From Aquilaria yunnanensis (lineage: Eukaryota; Streptophyta; Magnoliopsida; Malvales; Thymelaeaceae): a stretch of DNA of 64,000 nucleotides. Under the pieces are notes generated by a model. The model was not told where the DNA came from. It ran no database searches and saw only the letters and a program-made list of their open reading frames with translations. Below are positions 1 through 12,149 of this stretch, one piece after another. The DNA lies in NCBI GenBank assembly GCA_039654915.1, contig CM077599.1, positions 69,098,001 to 69,162,000 on the forward strand, in the 5' to 3' direction. The translations under genes and the position numbers were made by a program. The stretch's first letter is position 1. Each line of letters opens with the position of its first letter.

Positions 1-296
1 CTTGGAAGTTTAAATAAATATATTTATATGACTTCGGCATTTGTTTCAAGTGTTAATGAATGCCGAAGTTAAGCACGCAAGTATTAGCTTAGCCATTTGC
101 AACTAAGAGCAGGAATACTAAATCCTGATTATCCTAAGATCCTGGGAACACCCTATATCAGGGTAAGCTAGGAGGTTCCCTCACACGGTGATCTCAGTTT
201 CCCATAATAACTGTTTTCTTTCTCTTCTTTCTCATTTCTTTCTCACCAATGGATTTTGTTCTTTTTGCTTTGTGAAAATACTTTCCTTCTTTCCCA
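1..296. other. Unassigned left edge
   Basis: No coding structure or clear repeat is visible. The stretch is T-rich near its right end and runs into the decayed reading frame that follows. It may be upstream or intronic sequence of that frame, but nothing in it shows this. Confidence 0.3.
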
Positions 297-796
297 ATAA
301 ATGTTCTTAAAAGAATTTATCAAGCTAGATGTGAAAGATTTAGATTTTTTATGCATAAAGGCATTCTTGACAATGTGCATTGGTTAATTGAAGTTAAGGT
401 CCATTTGGCTGGTGAAATTTCAAATGCATTTGTGCCCTGCACGCCTGGCTTAGGCAAATGCTCTTATGCCAAAAAGCGAAGAGCAAAAAGGTTATGCGTC
501 TGTCACAATTGTGGTTGATGGAATTGTGATACTAAATGTCATTCTTTAGGGATGATGTCCAATAATCGAGATGATAAAAGAAAATTCATTAAGAATGGCA
601 TGCGTAAGGAATCTTTGGATGATATCCGATTGACTATTGAGACGCATTCTAGTGGATTAGTACAACATGAAATTCTTGGTTTATGGAGGGCTTTTCATAG
701 AGAATAAGAGCATTACAGTCTTGAGAATCTGACTTTAAACGACATTGTTTGCCAGTTTGTAAACAAATTGGTTAGGAAGTATATCCCTGACTCATA
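297..796 (+). pseudogene. Decayed ORF of unknown identity, interrupted by a solo LTR
   Basis: One plus-strand frame stays open for about 165 codons with only a few stops: a TGA near 518, a TAA near 705 and a TAG near 797. It then meets the solo LTR at 802. If the LTR and one copy of its GAAGG target duplication are removed, the same frame runs on past 4194 for about 25 more codons. The middle is basic and cysteine-containing (AKKRRAKRLCVCHNCG). Further on come a charged stretch near residues 85-105 and a segment reading NLTLNDIVCQFVNKLVRKYI. I do not recognise the family. It could be an exon of a lost host gene or an accessory ORF of the older gypsy element to its right. The stops are compatible with C-to-T or G-to-A change. 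Non-functional as it stands. Confidence 0.4.
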
Positions 797-801
797 GAAG
801 G

Positions 802-3800
802 TGTAATAACCCTAGAAATTAAGGAAAAGAAAATTACCAAATTACCTTAAATAAAAAAAAAAGTAAATAAAATAAATAAATAAAAATAAATTAATTAACA
901 TTTTGTCCTCAAAGGGTATTTTTGTAATTTTACCTACCAATTTAGAAAATCAATGTAAAATTAAGAATCTTGATCCTTAGATAATTCCTTTAGTAGTTAT
1001 TAAGTCAAATTCCAAATCGGAAATTCATAGTCATTTTCTTTAGGCTAGGGGCATTTTTGTCATTTACAACCGAGCATCGGATGGAAAATCTGGGAGTACC
1101 ATTGGATTCTTCTCGAAAAAATGAGTCAAGAGAAATTTACCTCACTCAATTCTGAATTCGTTTGCTTAGGTTTCCTAAAATTTAGCCAACGCACGTGTGG
1201 GGTTTAAACCGGGTTCGTGCTACCGCTACATAGGATTATTTTTCTTTTCTCCCTAACCCTAATTTTTTACTTCTAAAACTTTCCAGCCGCAAAGCACCTA
1301 CAGGATTTTTCGAAACTTTAGATTAAAAACAAAAACAAAAACAAAAACTTGCCAATCTAGTTATCCTAATTAATTACCATATTATTATATTATTATTTAT
1401 TTTACCCTACGCTTCTAATTGGCATGGAGCTTAATTCGCCCCACAGAACCTTTCCCTTTTCCACATTTCAGCTTCTTCTCCCCCATCAACAGCCGCCTAA
1501 GCCATAAAATTAGATTTTCTGAAGATCGTCCACAATTCTTCATCCTTTCACGCCGGTTGTTTGCCTCCACTTAGTGCTTCATCAAACTGTGTAAGTTTAG
1601 CCATCTAAGCTTTGATTCTTGGCTCTTCCAAAGTATTAGAATATTAATTTAATTCTGTATTTTTGCCTAGATTCTTTAAGTTGAAGGGAAACCCCATCCG
1701 GACACCAAAACCAATCCTACGAGTACCGACGATCCCGATTTGCTTCGTGTGAGCGAAAGTTCTTCGGTATTACTCTTTTAATTTTTTTTTCTTTCATTTT
1801 CTTTTCTTCCAGCACCTAAATACCTTATATTTTTGCTGTAAATTCTTGGTAGATTACCATTAATCCAAGGTTTGGGTTTTTCCACTCGTTTCCGGTGCAA
1901 TCTTGTCCATACTTGGTTCTAAGCCCGGTAAGCCATCGTAGCCTCTTTTAAAAATTATCTTGGCTGCCAATTTTGAATATTACAGCCCTAATAATTCTCT
2001 TTTCCTTGCTGTCCATGTTGTTACAAAGGGTTAGAAAATCCTTACTTGAAGGTTTGGTGTTTCTTTGGACTCCCGGAGCGTCAGAGATCCCGAAAACACA
2101 TCGGTAACCGAAATAAATTGTTTTTCTTCCAAGATCAGTTTTTACAGCCATTAAATAAGCTTATAAGTTAGTGTATGGCCGCTGTAATTTTTAGGATCAA
2201 TATCAAGAAGGCTAGCGGCACGATCTCGAATAGGCACGAGGCAACCGAAGACACCCCGAGACCCTTTTTGCCCACTAGGTAAAATTTCGGTCTAAATGCC
2301 AAAAACATGAACCTTCCAAGTACCATTTAGGAAAATTTCTAAATTTTAGCACATTTTCTAATTTTCTACCTTACTAACATTTTGTAGGATCGTCCTAGGA
2401 AGCCGCCCCTTTCGCCGTATTATTCCAAACTAGGTAAGGGGGAAGAGTGGGTTAATTCTCGTGGGCCCTCTTAGGCCCAAAATAAGCTTCAACCCGAATA
2501 ATAAATTCTAAATAAACAATTGGGCTAAACAAAATCTTTAAATGCATGGGCAACATGAGTTAGGTAATTAATTAGTTTTCCTAGAATTTTATTTTATTTT
2601 ATTTTATTTTATTTTAGTTCTCTTCCATTGAGATGTAATTTTGGTTGGTTGGTTGTATGGTTGTAATGATGTGATGTATGATGTATGTTTGGCGCTAGTA
2701 TCATACTAGGACCGCTTATAACAAGAATTAAATTAGAAATATGTTAGGACCGCCTAAATAAACACGTCTAGTAGCATGTTTAGGGCCGGCGAGACAAACA
2801 CCACTAGTACCATGTTTAGGGCCGACAAGCTCATTAGCAACATGATGAGATTGGAAGGAACCGTTAGTGGCATGTTAAGGCCGTAATAAATTATTATAAG
2901 CCGATAGATAAAGGATTAGGAGCGTAAATACTAAATGACCAATTTAGAAAGAATTCACAAAAAATGAGATGAACATTTATCACAAATACACTTAAAAGAT
3001 ATCATTGATTGTCATGACATCATGCAACACTAAACTAAGATAACATGATAAAAGAAATATGATGCACTAGAATCATGGCATTCTACTAAAAAGAGCTAAA
3101 ATAAAATGAGCTACGGTCATGCATCAATTGGTTGTTGCATATGATTGATGTTTGTCATACACAAGAGTGCATTAAGTAAAAGATTTGAATTGTAAGATAA
3201 AATACGAGGCATGCAAGGTTGGTGACGAACCATATCTACATGACCTAACAAGCCGTAAATTTAGACGAGAGGTTCGGAACGGACGATTCGAACCCGAGAG
3301 GCATGTTAGGGTGGTGCTGGACCGTCCCTAGTCATGACCCGATATTGACACGGAGTATGGAGATATGATTTGTGCGTTGTCAGACCATAGCTGGCGAGGG
3401 ACCATGCTTATGGCTGTTATCACGAGAGGCTCTACCTCGGCGTAGGTATCCCGAGAGGCTCTGGCTTGGTGGCATCCCTAGTGGCACTGCCTAAGAGCTA
3501 TCCCGAGAGTGGGTGATGTACACACTCACCACCCTAGGTTCGTCCGACGGCAATTAAGTATTGGATTAAGTGATCGATCAAGAAGATAATATTTATTCGG
3601 TAAAAAGAATTATGCATATGCATGGTAGTTCAAGCATGCTAGTAGGATTTTGATTTTGTTGTTATGATGTTGTATGGAATTGTTCTTTAAGTAAATTGCT
3701 ACAGCTTAAAGTTTATTATTCGTTGTTGTTTGTTACGGGAATATTAGGACCCACGTGATGGGCCTTATACTTCCCTCTTACTGAGCAAGTTGTGCTCATC

Positions 3801-4193
3801 CCTCCTCTTAACATGTTTTTCTAGGTGAGTACTATGAGGAGACAGAGTACACTGAACCATATAACGAGGTTCAAGATGTGAAGCAGACTGAGTGAGAGTA
3901 CGCTGTAGCCCCTCGAAAGTAGAACTGGCTGGGACTGGGTTTTAACTTTGTGTTATTTGATTTTTAAAGAAACATATGGTTTGTTTAAATTGGCACCTTA
4001 TCCGCATATTAGTTTTCCTGGGATTGTCACTTAACTACTCTGATTTCGTTTAATACTCTTATTGTTTGGAAAATAATTTAAAATAAAATGTTTTACCTCA
4101 CATTTTTTTAAATTATTTTAATTAAATGCTTTATAATTCTGGGAATTTAAGATATCTTTTAAAATTAAGGTTTATAAAATTGGGAGCGTTACA
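802..4193 (+). mobile_element. Solo long LTR (LTR-A) of the chromovirus family
   Basis: The block starts TGTAATAACCC and ends GCGTTACA. It is flanked by the 5-bp duplication GAAGG at 797-801 and 4194-4198, so it is an independent integration reduced to one LTR by LTR-LTR recombination. It matches LTR-B (29167-32502) and LTR-C (35157-38596). From about 1840 to the end it is nearly the same as LTR-B by eye, while the first kilobase differs much more. Inside are an ATTTT run near 2587-2617, a set of CTAGTA-CATG-CCG repeats at 2690-2890, and GAGAGGCTC-type repeats at 3420-3510. No coding capacity. A length of 3392 bp suits Tekay/Del chromoviruses, which have long LTRs. Confidence 0.88.
2690..2890 (+). 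repeat. Short tandem motif inside LTR-A
   Basis: Four to five imperfect copies, 30-45 bp apart, of a motif with CTAGTA or TTAGTG, then CATG, then TTTAGGGCCG. The same array is in LTR-B (about 31,000-31,190) and LTR-C (about 37,095-37,290), so it belongs to the LTR. Function unknown. Confidence 0.6.
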
Positions 4194-4313
4194 GAAGGCG
4201 TTGAAGTCGTTACTAGACATAAAACCAATGGAAGATGTGAGCCACAATCATAACCACTGTACATTAATGTCATTTTATTTTTATTTTTTTCTTTTACAGG
4301 TTGTCAATCCTTA

Positions 4314-5533
4314 ATAAATGATGAAGCATTGTGGAATAGAGCAATCGGACATGTGGATCTATTTATTTTTTGTTTTAGTTTTACTATCAGCATTTTCTTT
4401 ATTTTGGTTTAAGTTTTTTCAGGTTTTTCATTTTTAAAAACTACAATTTCAGGTAATTTCTTCTTCACTCTTCTTATATATGTTTTGACATTGAGGACAA
4501 TGTCTTAATCTAGTTGGGGGGAGGGATAGTTGTCACATTTTTTTTTCTTCTTTTAGGATAGTTTTTCTTATGCTGATATTAAAATCATTAGACAAAGCCC
4601 TTAGTTTAGGATGGCTGAGTAAGGAGTAATCTTACTCCTAAGACGCATCCTATTAGGCATGCTAGTCGTAACATTTTTTTAGTAGGTTTTTGAACCCGTA
4701 CAAGATGGAGACACTCATTAGTAATCTATATTTTCTATCTTGAAAATTTCTATGCTTGGTGATGAAATTGTTGAGGTGATGAGCTACATTAAAGTTTACA
4801 TGTTTGAAATCTTATTTGACATAATGATTTAGTCAAATTTTATTCACTTTAACAAGGGATTAGGATGTTTAAGTTATGAATTACTAATATTTTTACACAT
4901 ACTAAAAATCTTTATTGTCTTTTAGATTTCAAAGAATACTCCAACTATGCGATTGTTGGGACTTCTAATGAACCATATCTTAGCTTGATTTGAATAAAAA
5001 AAACTTGAAAAAAAAAACCAAAAAAACAATACCAAGAAATGTTAAAAAGACTTGGAAAATGAAAAAAAAAACAACAACAACAAGAGATGTTCGTTCTTAG
5101 AAAGGGTTGCTTATTATCCGAGTTCTCCAAATAAGGCTTGAGCCAAAGTTTAAAAAAAAAAAAGCTTTTATAGTGTAATAGTGTGAAAAACTGCCAAAGC
5201 GATGGTTTTGAATTAGATTTGTTTTGATAAGCCGCAAATATTGGTATGATTTACTGAAATCTTTTAGAGACTTTTGATAGTCAATCGCACACTTACTGCA
5301 CTCAGTAACTCACAATCTTTTACACTTTTCCCTTGTTTGAGTGGTGAAATGCGCATAAATCATTATGAAATTTTTATTTTATTTTCAGTGCTATAATTTT
5401 GATGCTCATTACTTTAATGGTTTCTAATCTATAGCATAGAGATTGATAGTAGAAAACATTGGATGAAACTTGAGTATTCATTGAGTAAATCGCCTTACTT
5501 GCTAAGGACTAGCAAGAACCTGGTTGGGGGGTG
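4314..5533 (+). other. 3' noncoding part of an older gypsy-like element
   Basis: Non-coding and T-rich. The stretch CATTGAGGACAATGTC, followed by TTGGGGGGAGGG (about 4491-4528), is the kind of sequence seen downstream of pol in Athila-like plant gypsy elements. The block ends in a purine tract, GGTTGGGGGGTG, directly before an LTR-like start at 5534, as expected of a polypurine tract. No pol codons remain here. Assignment to Athila is by resemblance only. Confidence 0.4.
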
Positions 5534-7016
5534 TGATGAATACTCATAAATGTATTGTTATTAAAGGTTTAAATTATTATTATATACTTTGAGTATAATT
5601 AATTTCTATATTCTAAGCATTTTTTCACCGGGTCACTATTCACATGCATTTTTACTATTCAATGAGTTACTGTTCATTGACTCACTATTCATATGCATAT
5701 TTTACTGTTCATACACGTTTTCACTATTCATTAATATTAAATAATTATTTTTTTATGTAGGTAAAATCATCACTTGCGCGACCCTTCATGAGAAAAATCA
5801 TATCTGGAGCTGTAGATGTCGGAACTGAGTGATTCCAAATTCATCTGAAAAGCCAACACATAGATCTTCAACTCTACTTCATTCCATGAGCTAATTTGAT
5901 CATTTTCATTGCTAAAATCTGATTATAGATGAGACAATTTGTTCTTTCATGTGTTGAAGAGCAGTTTCGGTAGAAAAATCATAACTTGAGCTACAGATGT
6001 CTAATTTGAATGAGCAAGCTATCAATTCGAATATAAGGAAGAGATCTACAAATCTTGTGCTTTGAGGAAGAGCTGATTCGATTTGTACAGTGGTCAAAAA
6101 AATTAAAAGAAGTTGTAGGCCGCCATTGTTGATTTGTATTTACCTACATTTTACCGTTCTATTTTTATCATTTCACCCACCCCAAAACTCTATAAATAGG
6201 CACCTTGGGGGGAGGGTGAAGGATGCCATTTCTTAGGCCTCCTTTATGTTATTGTATCATCTTTAGCTTTTCTCCTTTGTTCTTATTCTTGTCTTCAATA
6301 CCGAAGCTCTGTCCAAGTGTTTTCTCGTTCTTCTTCTTATTCTACCTTTGATCTTTCAATTCATGTTCATTTCCTCTTTTTATATATTGTTTACTTTTAT
6401 TTTGGCTAACTAGTCTCTCTTTTGCTAAGGTGAAAGGGTGAAGCTTTTGATATAAATATTATGATTGATTTGAATGGATCACAACATTAACGGTATTTTC
6501 TTCTTTACTCTATTTAACTTCCCTCCTAGTTAAGTTCCTTAATGGTCTTGATTCATTATAGTCAATCATTGGCACAAAAGCTACTCGATTCCCTTTGTAG
6601 AACATGGCTCTGTTGGCTATATTAGAATCTTGAGTTATTGCAGACAAAGGTTGGCATGATGGATACTTGAACCCATTAGCAAGCGTTTGCGTTTTAAGAT
6701 TAATAAAAGTTAATACTAACTAAATTCCTTTATTAGGATCTCCTTTATATGTAGATCCTAATTGAGTGGTAAGATTGGCTAAAATTAATCATAACTGATA
6801 TACTAAAAGTGGATCCCCTAACCTTAGCTATTTTAATTGAATTTGAATTTTAATTTACATCTGTTCACACCTTGCACCAAAACTTTCTTTATTAAAAATC
6901 TGCAATTTTTATTTTTTAATTCACTTCCTTGTTGTTCGACACTTGAACTCTTGAGATTTTATTACTTACGACAACCTACACTTGGGTTATAATTGCTAAA
7001 GTGCAGCACTTTGCTT
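5534..7016 (+). mobile_element. LTR-like block of the older gypsy element
   Basis: It begins TGATGAATACTCATAAATG right after a polypurine tract and ends near a TGCAGCA. It holds repeated CACTATTCA/ACTGTTCAT words at 5633-5740 and a TATAAATA box at 6191 followed by a T-rich leader. Before the right end it has the phrase CCTACACTTGGGTT, common near the end of plant gypsy LTRs. No second copy or target duplication is visible, so the right boundary is uncertain. Confidence 0.45.
6191..6198 (+). promoter_or_regulatory. Putative LTR TATA box
   Basis: TATAAATA followed by GGCACC and a purine-rich run, about 660 bp into the LTR-like block: the usual place for an LTR core promoter. Activity unknown. 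Confidence 0.4.
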
Positions 7017-7182
7017 AAATTAGTGTCATTTTTTCTTTTATTTTGTCTCTTTTTTTTTTAAACAATGTCACTTTTCTACATTCAGCCACTGTGAATGTGT
7101 GCTACAGACTACAAGAAAGTCATATTTCACAGTAAAATTGTTACAACCCTCCCAGCAGGAAGTTCATTTAATTTATATAAAT

Positions 7183-9844
7183 TAATAAATCCTTAGCTTA
7201 ATACCTCATTTTAAGTTCACTTATCAAGTTCAAACAAGTTAGTTAAAGTTTACTTGGTTCCGAGGAGATTATGGCATCAAAAGAGGTTTGGGGGTAAAAT
7301 GATAATTTTGCATCCCAAGGTGTTGGGCCGACTCAGGATCGTCGAAAACATGTTTTAAAACCTAACCCTTGCTTAACACCCAAGTATTTCATTAAGTGTT
7401 GAAGCTTTGACCAAGATTTGACCTAAGGTTATTATTTTAGGAAGGGGGCTTTTTGACAAACTTAAGAAAGTTTAAGGGCTTAATGGGTTGAAGGCTTTTA
7501 AATGGTAAAGGTAAGCCTTGGGCTGCCACTATTCATCTTCTTCCTCTTCAAACCCGAGTTCAACCTTTCCCTCTTCATTTCTACTTTAATTCTTGCTCAA
7601 ATTCAAGAGTTCTTCATGAAAATTGAAGGTTCCATGGGTGTATGTGCAATAGGTAGCTTATTCCAAGTGAGTTTGGTGCATTTGAAGCTAGAAATCACAT
7701 TTTCTAGCTAGGGCCTTGTTTTACACGAGAGGTAAGTCAATTTCCATCATGTTTTCTTGTTTGTTTGGCCCTTGGTTGCTTGGGTTTTTGTTTGGTTGCC
7801 TTTGTTTTGATGCCATGAACTGTGAATTGCTTGGAACCTAGGTAAAATCTTAATGAATCTTATTCTTGGTGTTGGATTGCTTGATCTTTGCCTGTAGCTT
7901 GGAATTAAGGTAAGGGATTTATGATTCAAGCATATTTGATGTCATTCCTAGCTTGTTTGCTTGTTAAATTCAAGTAGTTTAATGAGTGGCATTAATTGGT
8001 GGATGGTGATGAACATTTTGGATTAGTGAGTTTTTGATCATTTGTGTGGTGATGACGGACATCATAAGATTGCATTAAATGGTGCATTGTTGCCTATTGC
8101 ATGAGTATTTGAATGTCTGAACCATTTCAAGGTGTCCCTAGGGCCATTGGATGGCCTTGGAAGGCCCCAGAGTGGCTATGGCACGAAATCTGAAATTTTT
8201 TGGGCATTTTGCAAGATTAGCAACGCGTCAAAAATCAATTTCAGTTCCCACAACGTGTCACCAATACCATAACAATTGGCAGCACAGCAACAACTGTGGC
8301 AACGTAGTTGGCGACGAATTGTTGCGATAGCATTAATACCCGATTTTGTTTCTGGCATAACTTTTTGCTCGAGTGTCTGATTGAGGTGATTTCAGATTCC
8401 ACGTGAAGCTAAGAGTGAGTACTATCATATTCGTGCCTTAACTAAGATTAAAATGACCCAAGTTTAAAGTTATTTCAACTCAAAGTGAAGGTATATTTTC
8501 AACACAAATATGGTCACAATGGGTACCGTTAGTTGGGTGCAAGATTTAGTTCCATCAAAAGCCTAGTTGTGACTTTAGATTTGAGGCTTCAATGCAAAAA
8601 CCTTAGTGCACCTATATAGGGTTTCAAAGAACCTAGTAAATGAGTCCAACCATGGTCATTGCCACTTCACTAGTGTGAACTAAGTAATGGTGGATAGGTA
8701 AGTACCTTGAGTGAAGGTTTAGTGCACTTGTAGCTTAGGCAAGATTTCTTGAGGTGGAAGTGAGAACCTAGTGCACTCTTGGTAAGGGTTTAGGGTGGAA
8801 GCTTAGTGCACAAATGACTTAGGCAAGTCTAAGGACTTGAGGCACTATGTGGAGGCTTAGTACACGTAGTGAGTTCTTTAGAACTCAAACGAGGCACATC
8901 CACCATGTTTACCTACACAACAATCAAGGGAAGGTTAAACTCACTGCATTAGTATGCTTAGCCTTACTAGGAGCGAGTTAGGGGCCAGAACTCGCTAGGT
9001 ACAGAGTGATGCCTGTAGAAGGACTAGGTAGAGGACAAGTCCCAAGGGACCGAAACATATACGCATAGGTTTAGCCTCACGCTGTATGAGCTTACAGTAG
9101 ATTACATATTTTTGTATATGTGTTGTCTTTAGTGTTTTCCTTGCAAGTTGAAGACCCCTTACTGAGAATTATAGGATTCTCACTCCCTTAGTTTCATGTT
9201 GTGCAGATATGAATGTTGTTAAACCTGACGATCATTAAGGGTTGTCATGGTAACTTCTGCTAGAGGTATATTGCTTTGAGAATCCTTGAGATTTTAGTTT
9301 ATTTGGCTTCTTGATAGTTAAATTGTTATTGTACTAACTACAATTTTCTTGGTCACTGAAGCTAGTGAGCACGCAGAGGATCATTGAGGCTTACCACTGG
9401 ATCTCTCATCTAAGGTGAAAGCTAGTTGATTGGATCTCAGTAATCCTAGCCTTGGATATGTATGTTGTATGTTAGTGGCCTCCAATGTGTATAAATAGAG
9501 TTATGGACTCAATGGTTGCCTTTGGGTGTAGGGCATAGTGTACAATTGTTTAAATGTCCACACATGATTAATTATGTGTAGCATTAATGTTGATGTTATA
9601 AAGGATTTGTATGCTTTGACTCTTTGAACATTGGTTTTTTTGAAAATGCCTAGGCTATATAAATATTTTATGGTTTTCTACTTGCTCAAGTCAAAGCAGC
9701 TCTTGCATGCATAATTGTATTGTTAGGTTAAACAACTAGTAGCATGAGGTTTTAACTAGGGTGCACATAATTAATTAGGCAATTGCAACCAGCATGAGAC
9801 TTGTTCTCATAGGCTTCCTAGGCAGGGCCATGAGGGGCCATGTA
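7183..9844 (+). mobile_element. LTR copy of a second gypsy family (family 2)
   Basis: This block is collinear with 55,972-59,683, which lies directly upstream of a gag-pol body, so it is most likely an LTR of that family. Shared landmarks are the start around TAATACCTCATTTTAAG, the phrase TTTTGCATCCCAA (about 7310), a set of 'TAGTGCAC...CTTAGGCAAG' repeats at 8640-8890, and the end CCATGAGGGGCCATGT. No clear target duplication is visible and the terminal dinucleotides have changed, so it may be an old solo LTR or a fragment. No protein-coding capacity is evident. Confidence 0.55.
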
Positions 9845-10300
9845 AAACATGCTCAAATCCATAAAAAAAAAAAGGTCAAAATGACTTTAGTGGAAAAGCA
9901 AACAACTTGATGAGTTTAAAACCAAACATATCGGGTGTGAAGGGTGAGAAATGTGGGACTCAAAATCTAGATAGATAGTCATTGTCGTCCGGAATGTCTT
10001 GTGAGGATATAGTTTTTTTTTATCATGAATGGCTTCAAACTGCATGGAAAGTCCTTGACAAGCCCTCCAACATCACTGTGGGCCATTGCTTACCAATGAA
10101 GGTTAGTGAGATCGAAGGTAAGGAAGAGAGGAAGGAGGGTAACCGGCAGCAATAGGGAGTGAAGAAGAAAGGCGGAAGATGAAATAATTAAGTTACTACT
10201 GGGTGGTTGTAAAAATTTAAATGTGATGGAGGGTAAATTTAATTGAGGGGTAGGGTAGGTTAACTTTAATTTATTGGGTAGGGCCTAAGCCCAAATTTAT
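9845..10300. other. Gene-free stretch with no recognised content
   Basis: Mixed-composition sequence between the family-2 LTR and the minisatellite. It has an A-run at 9863-9874 and a T-run near 10010. No open frame, terminal repeat or RNA gene is visible. Confidence 0.35.
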
Positions 10301-11615
10301 TGCAGTTCACATAGAGGAGGGCACTATTCATATTTAAGGGAAGTGTGGTTCGTATTAAGGTCTACATGGTTCACATTTAGGGGTGTGGCGGTTCACTTTC
10401 CAAGGTAGCGGTTCATATATAGGTGTGTTGCGATTCACTTTCAAGGGATCATGTGGTTGATATTTAGGCACCAGGTTTTAATTGCAAACCCCTTAAAAGT
10501 GAACCGCAATGGTTACTGTTCACATTTAAAGGGTAACGTGGTTCACATTCAGGCCCTTAACTTTGAATAGCAAACCCCTTAAAAGTGAACCACAATGATT
10601 GTTGTTCACTTTTAGGGGGCAATGTGGTTTACAGTCAGGGCCTAGGTTTGAACCTTAGACTCCTTAAAAGTGATCTACAATGATTACAATTCACAATAAG
10701 GGGCCTGATTATGAATCAGTAACACCTGAATATGAACCACTAAGTACCGGTTTACAATTAGGGGGTCTGCGGTTACATAATTAGGGGTCTAAATGTGAAT
10801 TGCTAGGAATATGTGGTTCACGATTAGGAGTCTACGGTTGAAAATCAGGGGGCTTGAAGCTGAACCACAAATACCCTAATTATCAACTGCTAACGCCTAG
10901 ATTGTGAACCACTAACTCTGTAGTTCACCTTTAGGCCCCCTGGTTTTGAACCGGTTCATAATTAGAGGGTATATAGTTCACAATCAGGAGCCTGAATATG
11001 AACAACAAACTTAGTGGTTCAAAATCAGGAGTTCTATAGTTCACAGTTAGGCGCTTGATTCTGAACCACTAAGTCTGTGGTTCACAGTTAGGGAGTTTGT
11101 GGTTCACAATTAGAGCATTTGCGGTTTGCAATTAGGGGCTTTGTGGTTCACAATCAGGGGCTTGCATGTAAACCACTTACCCCTTGATTGTGAAACGTAT
11201 ACCTCCTGATTGTGAGCCATAAACTTAGTGGTTTATAATCAAGCCTCTAACTATGAACCGTAGATCCCCTGATTTTGAATAAATAAGTTTATGGTTTACA
11301 ATTAGGCCCCCTAATTGTGAACCATATACCCTCTAATTGTAAACCGCAGAGTTAGTGAGTCATAATCTGGGCTTCAATGGTTCACAATCAGGGTATTTGT
11401 GGTTCACCTTTTAGGCCTTCTGATTTTAAATTGCAAACCCCTTGATTGTGAACCACATATTCCTAGTGGTTCACATTCAGGTCCCTGATTGTGCACCGTA
11501 GACTTCTTGATTGTGAACCGCAGGCCCTTAATTGTGAACCATACATTATGGTTCATAATTAGGAGTTCTGCGGTTCACAGCTAGGGGTCAAATTGTGAAC
11601 CAAAGACTCCTTGAA
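10301..11615. repeat. Degenerate minisatellite with units in both orientations
   Basis: About 1.3 kb built almost entirely from a short unit close to GTGGTTCACAATTAGGGG and its reverse complement (CCCCTGATTGTGAACCAC). Spacing is irregular, about 20-40 bp, and forward and reverse units alternate throughout, for example 11,079-11,170 forward, 11,180-11,230 reverse, 11,385-11,470 mixed. The single strand could therefore fold into many short hairpins. Units diverge and no open frame survives. No flanking terminal repeats are visible. Confidence 0.75.
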
Positions 11616-12149
11616 AGTGAACGCTTTTCTACCTGAGCAAATGCTTTTCTTGAATCCTTATTACTTTTTTGTGAGTTTTATCTATTTTTTAACCTATCTC
11701 ATCGCTTTTTTGGGGTCTTTAGCGCTTTCTCAACCTACTTCATCGCTTTATTGGTTTTTTGTCTTGCTCCTTGACATTGTTTGGTTGTTGTTTCTCTCCA
11801 AACTGCAACAATGTTGTTGCTCTCGACTCTCCTTCAACTCACTTCTTCATTTCTAATTAATTCTAACCCCTCATCCCACTTCTTCACCAAATTTTCGATG
11901 TCTATTCCCATCAATTGCTTGGATTTTGTTTTCGCCTAGACTCTTTGAATATATATTTTTTATTTTTCTCTCCCTAAAAAAAAAAAAGAGAGTTAATGTT
12001 ACCGAATTAGTAGGTTACCAGTTAACTTGTTAACTGCCATTCAACAACTCTTGTTGTTCCTCCTATCTTAGTGGTTAAAATATTACTGCAGCAATTTGCC
12101 GTGGTTAGATAACTACGGCATTATAGAAGGGCCCTACTAAGGTTGATGT
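11616..12149. other. Gene-free stretch, T-rich
   Basis: Pyrimidine-rich sequence with imperfect repeats of CATCGCTTT and TCTCAACCTA at 11,695-11,750 and an A-run at 11,976-11,987. The 81-codon open frame here is hydrophobic only because of the T-rich composition. No support for a gene. Confidence 0.35.

Noticed and set aside
1948..2151. Minus-strand open frame in LTR-A, with relatives at 30,271 and 36,351
   Set aside because: Repeats because the LTR repeats, and it differs by frameshift and stops between copies. Non-coding LTR sequence.
10301..11615. CRISPR-like array
   Set aside because: Eukaryotic setting, irregular spacing, both orientations and degenerate units; no separate spacers.
11611..11856. 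81-codon hydrophobic open frame that could look like a membrane protein
   Set aside because: T-rich DNA gives Phe/Leu-rich translations by chance; no homolog recognised and no gene structure around it.
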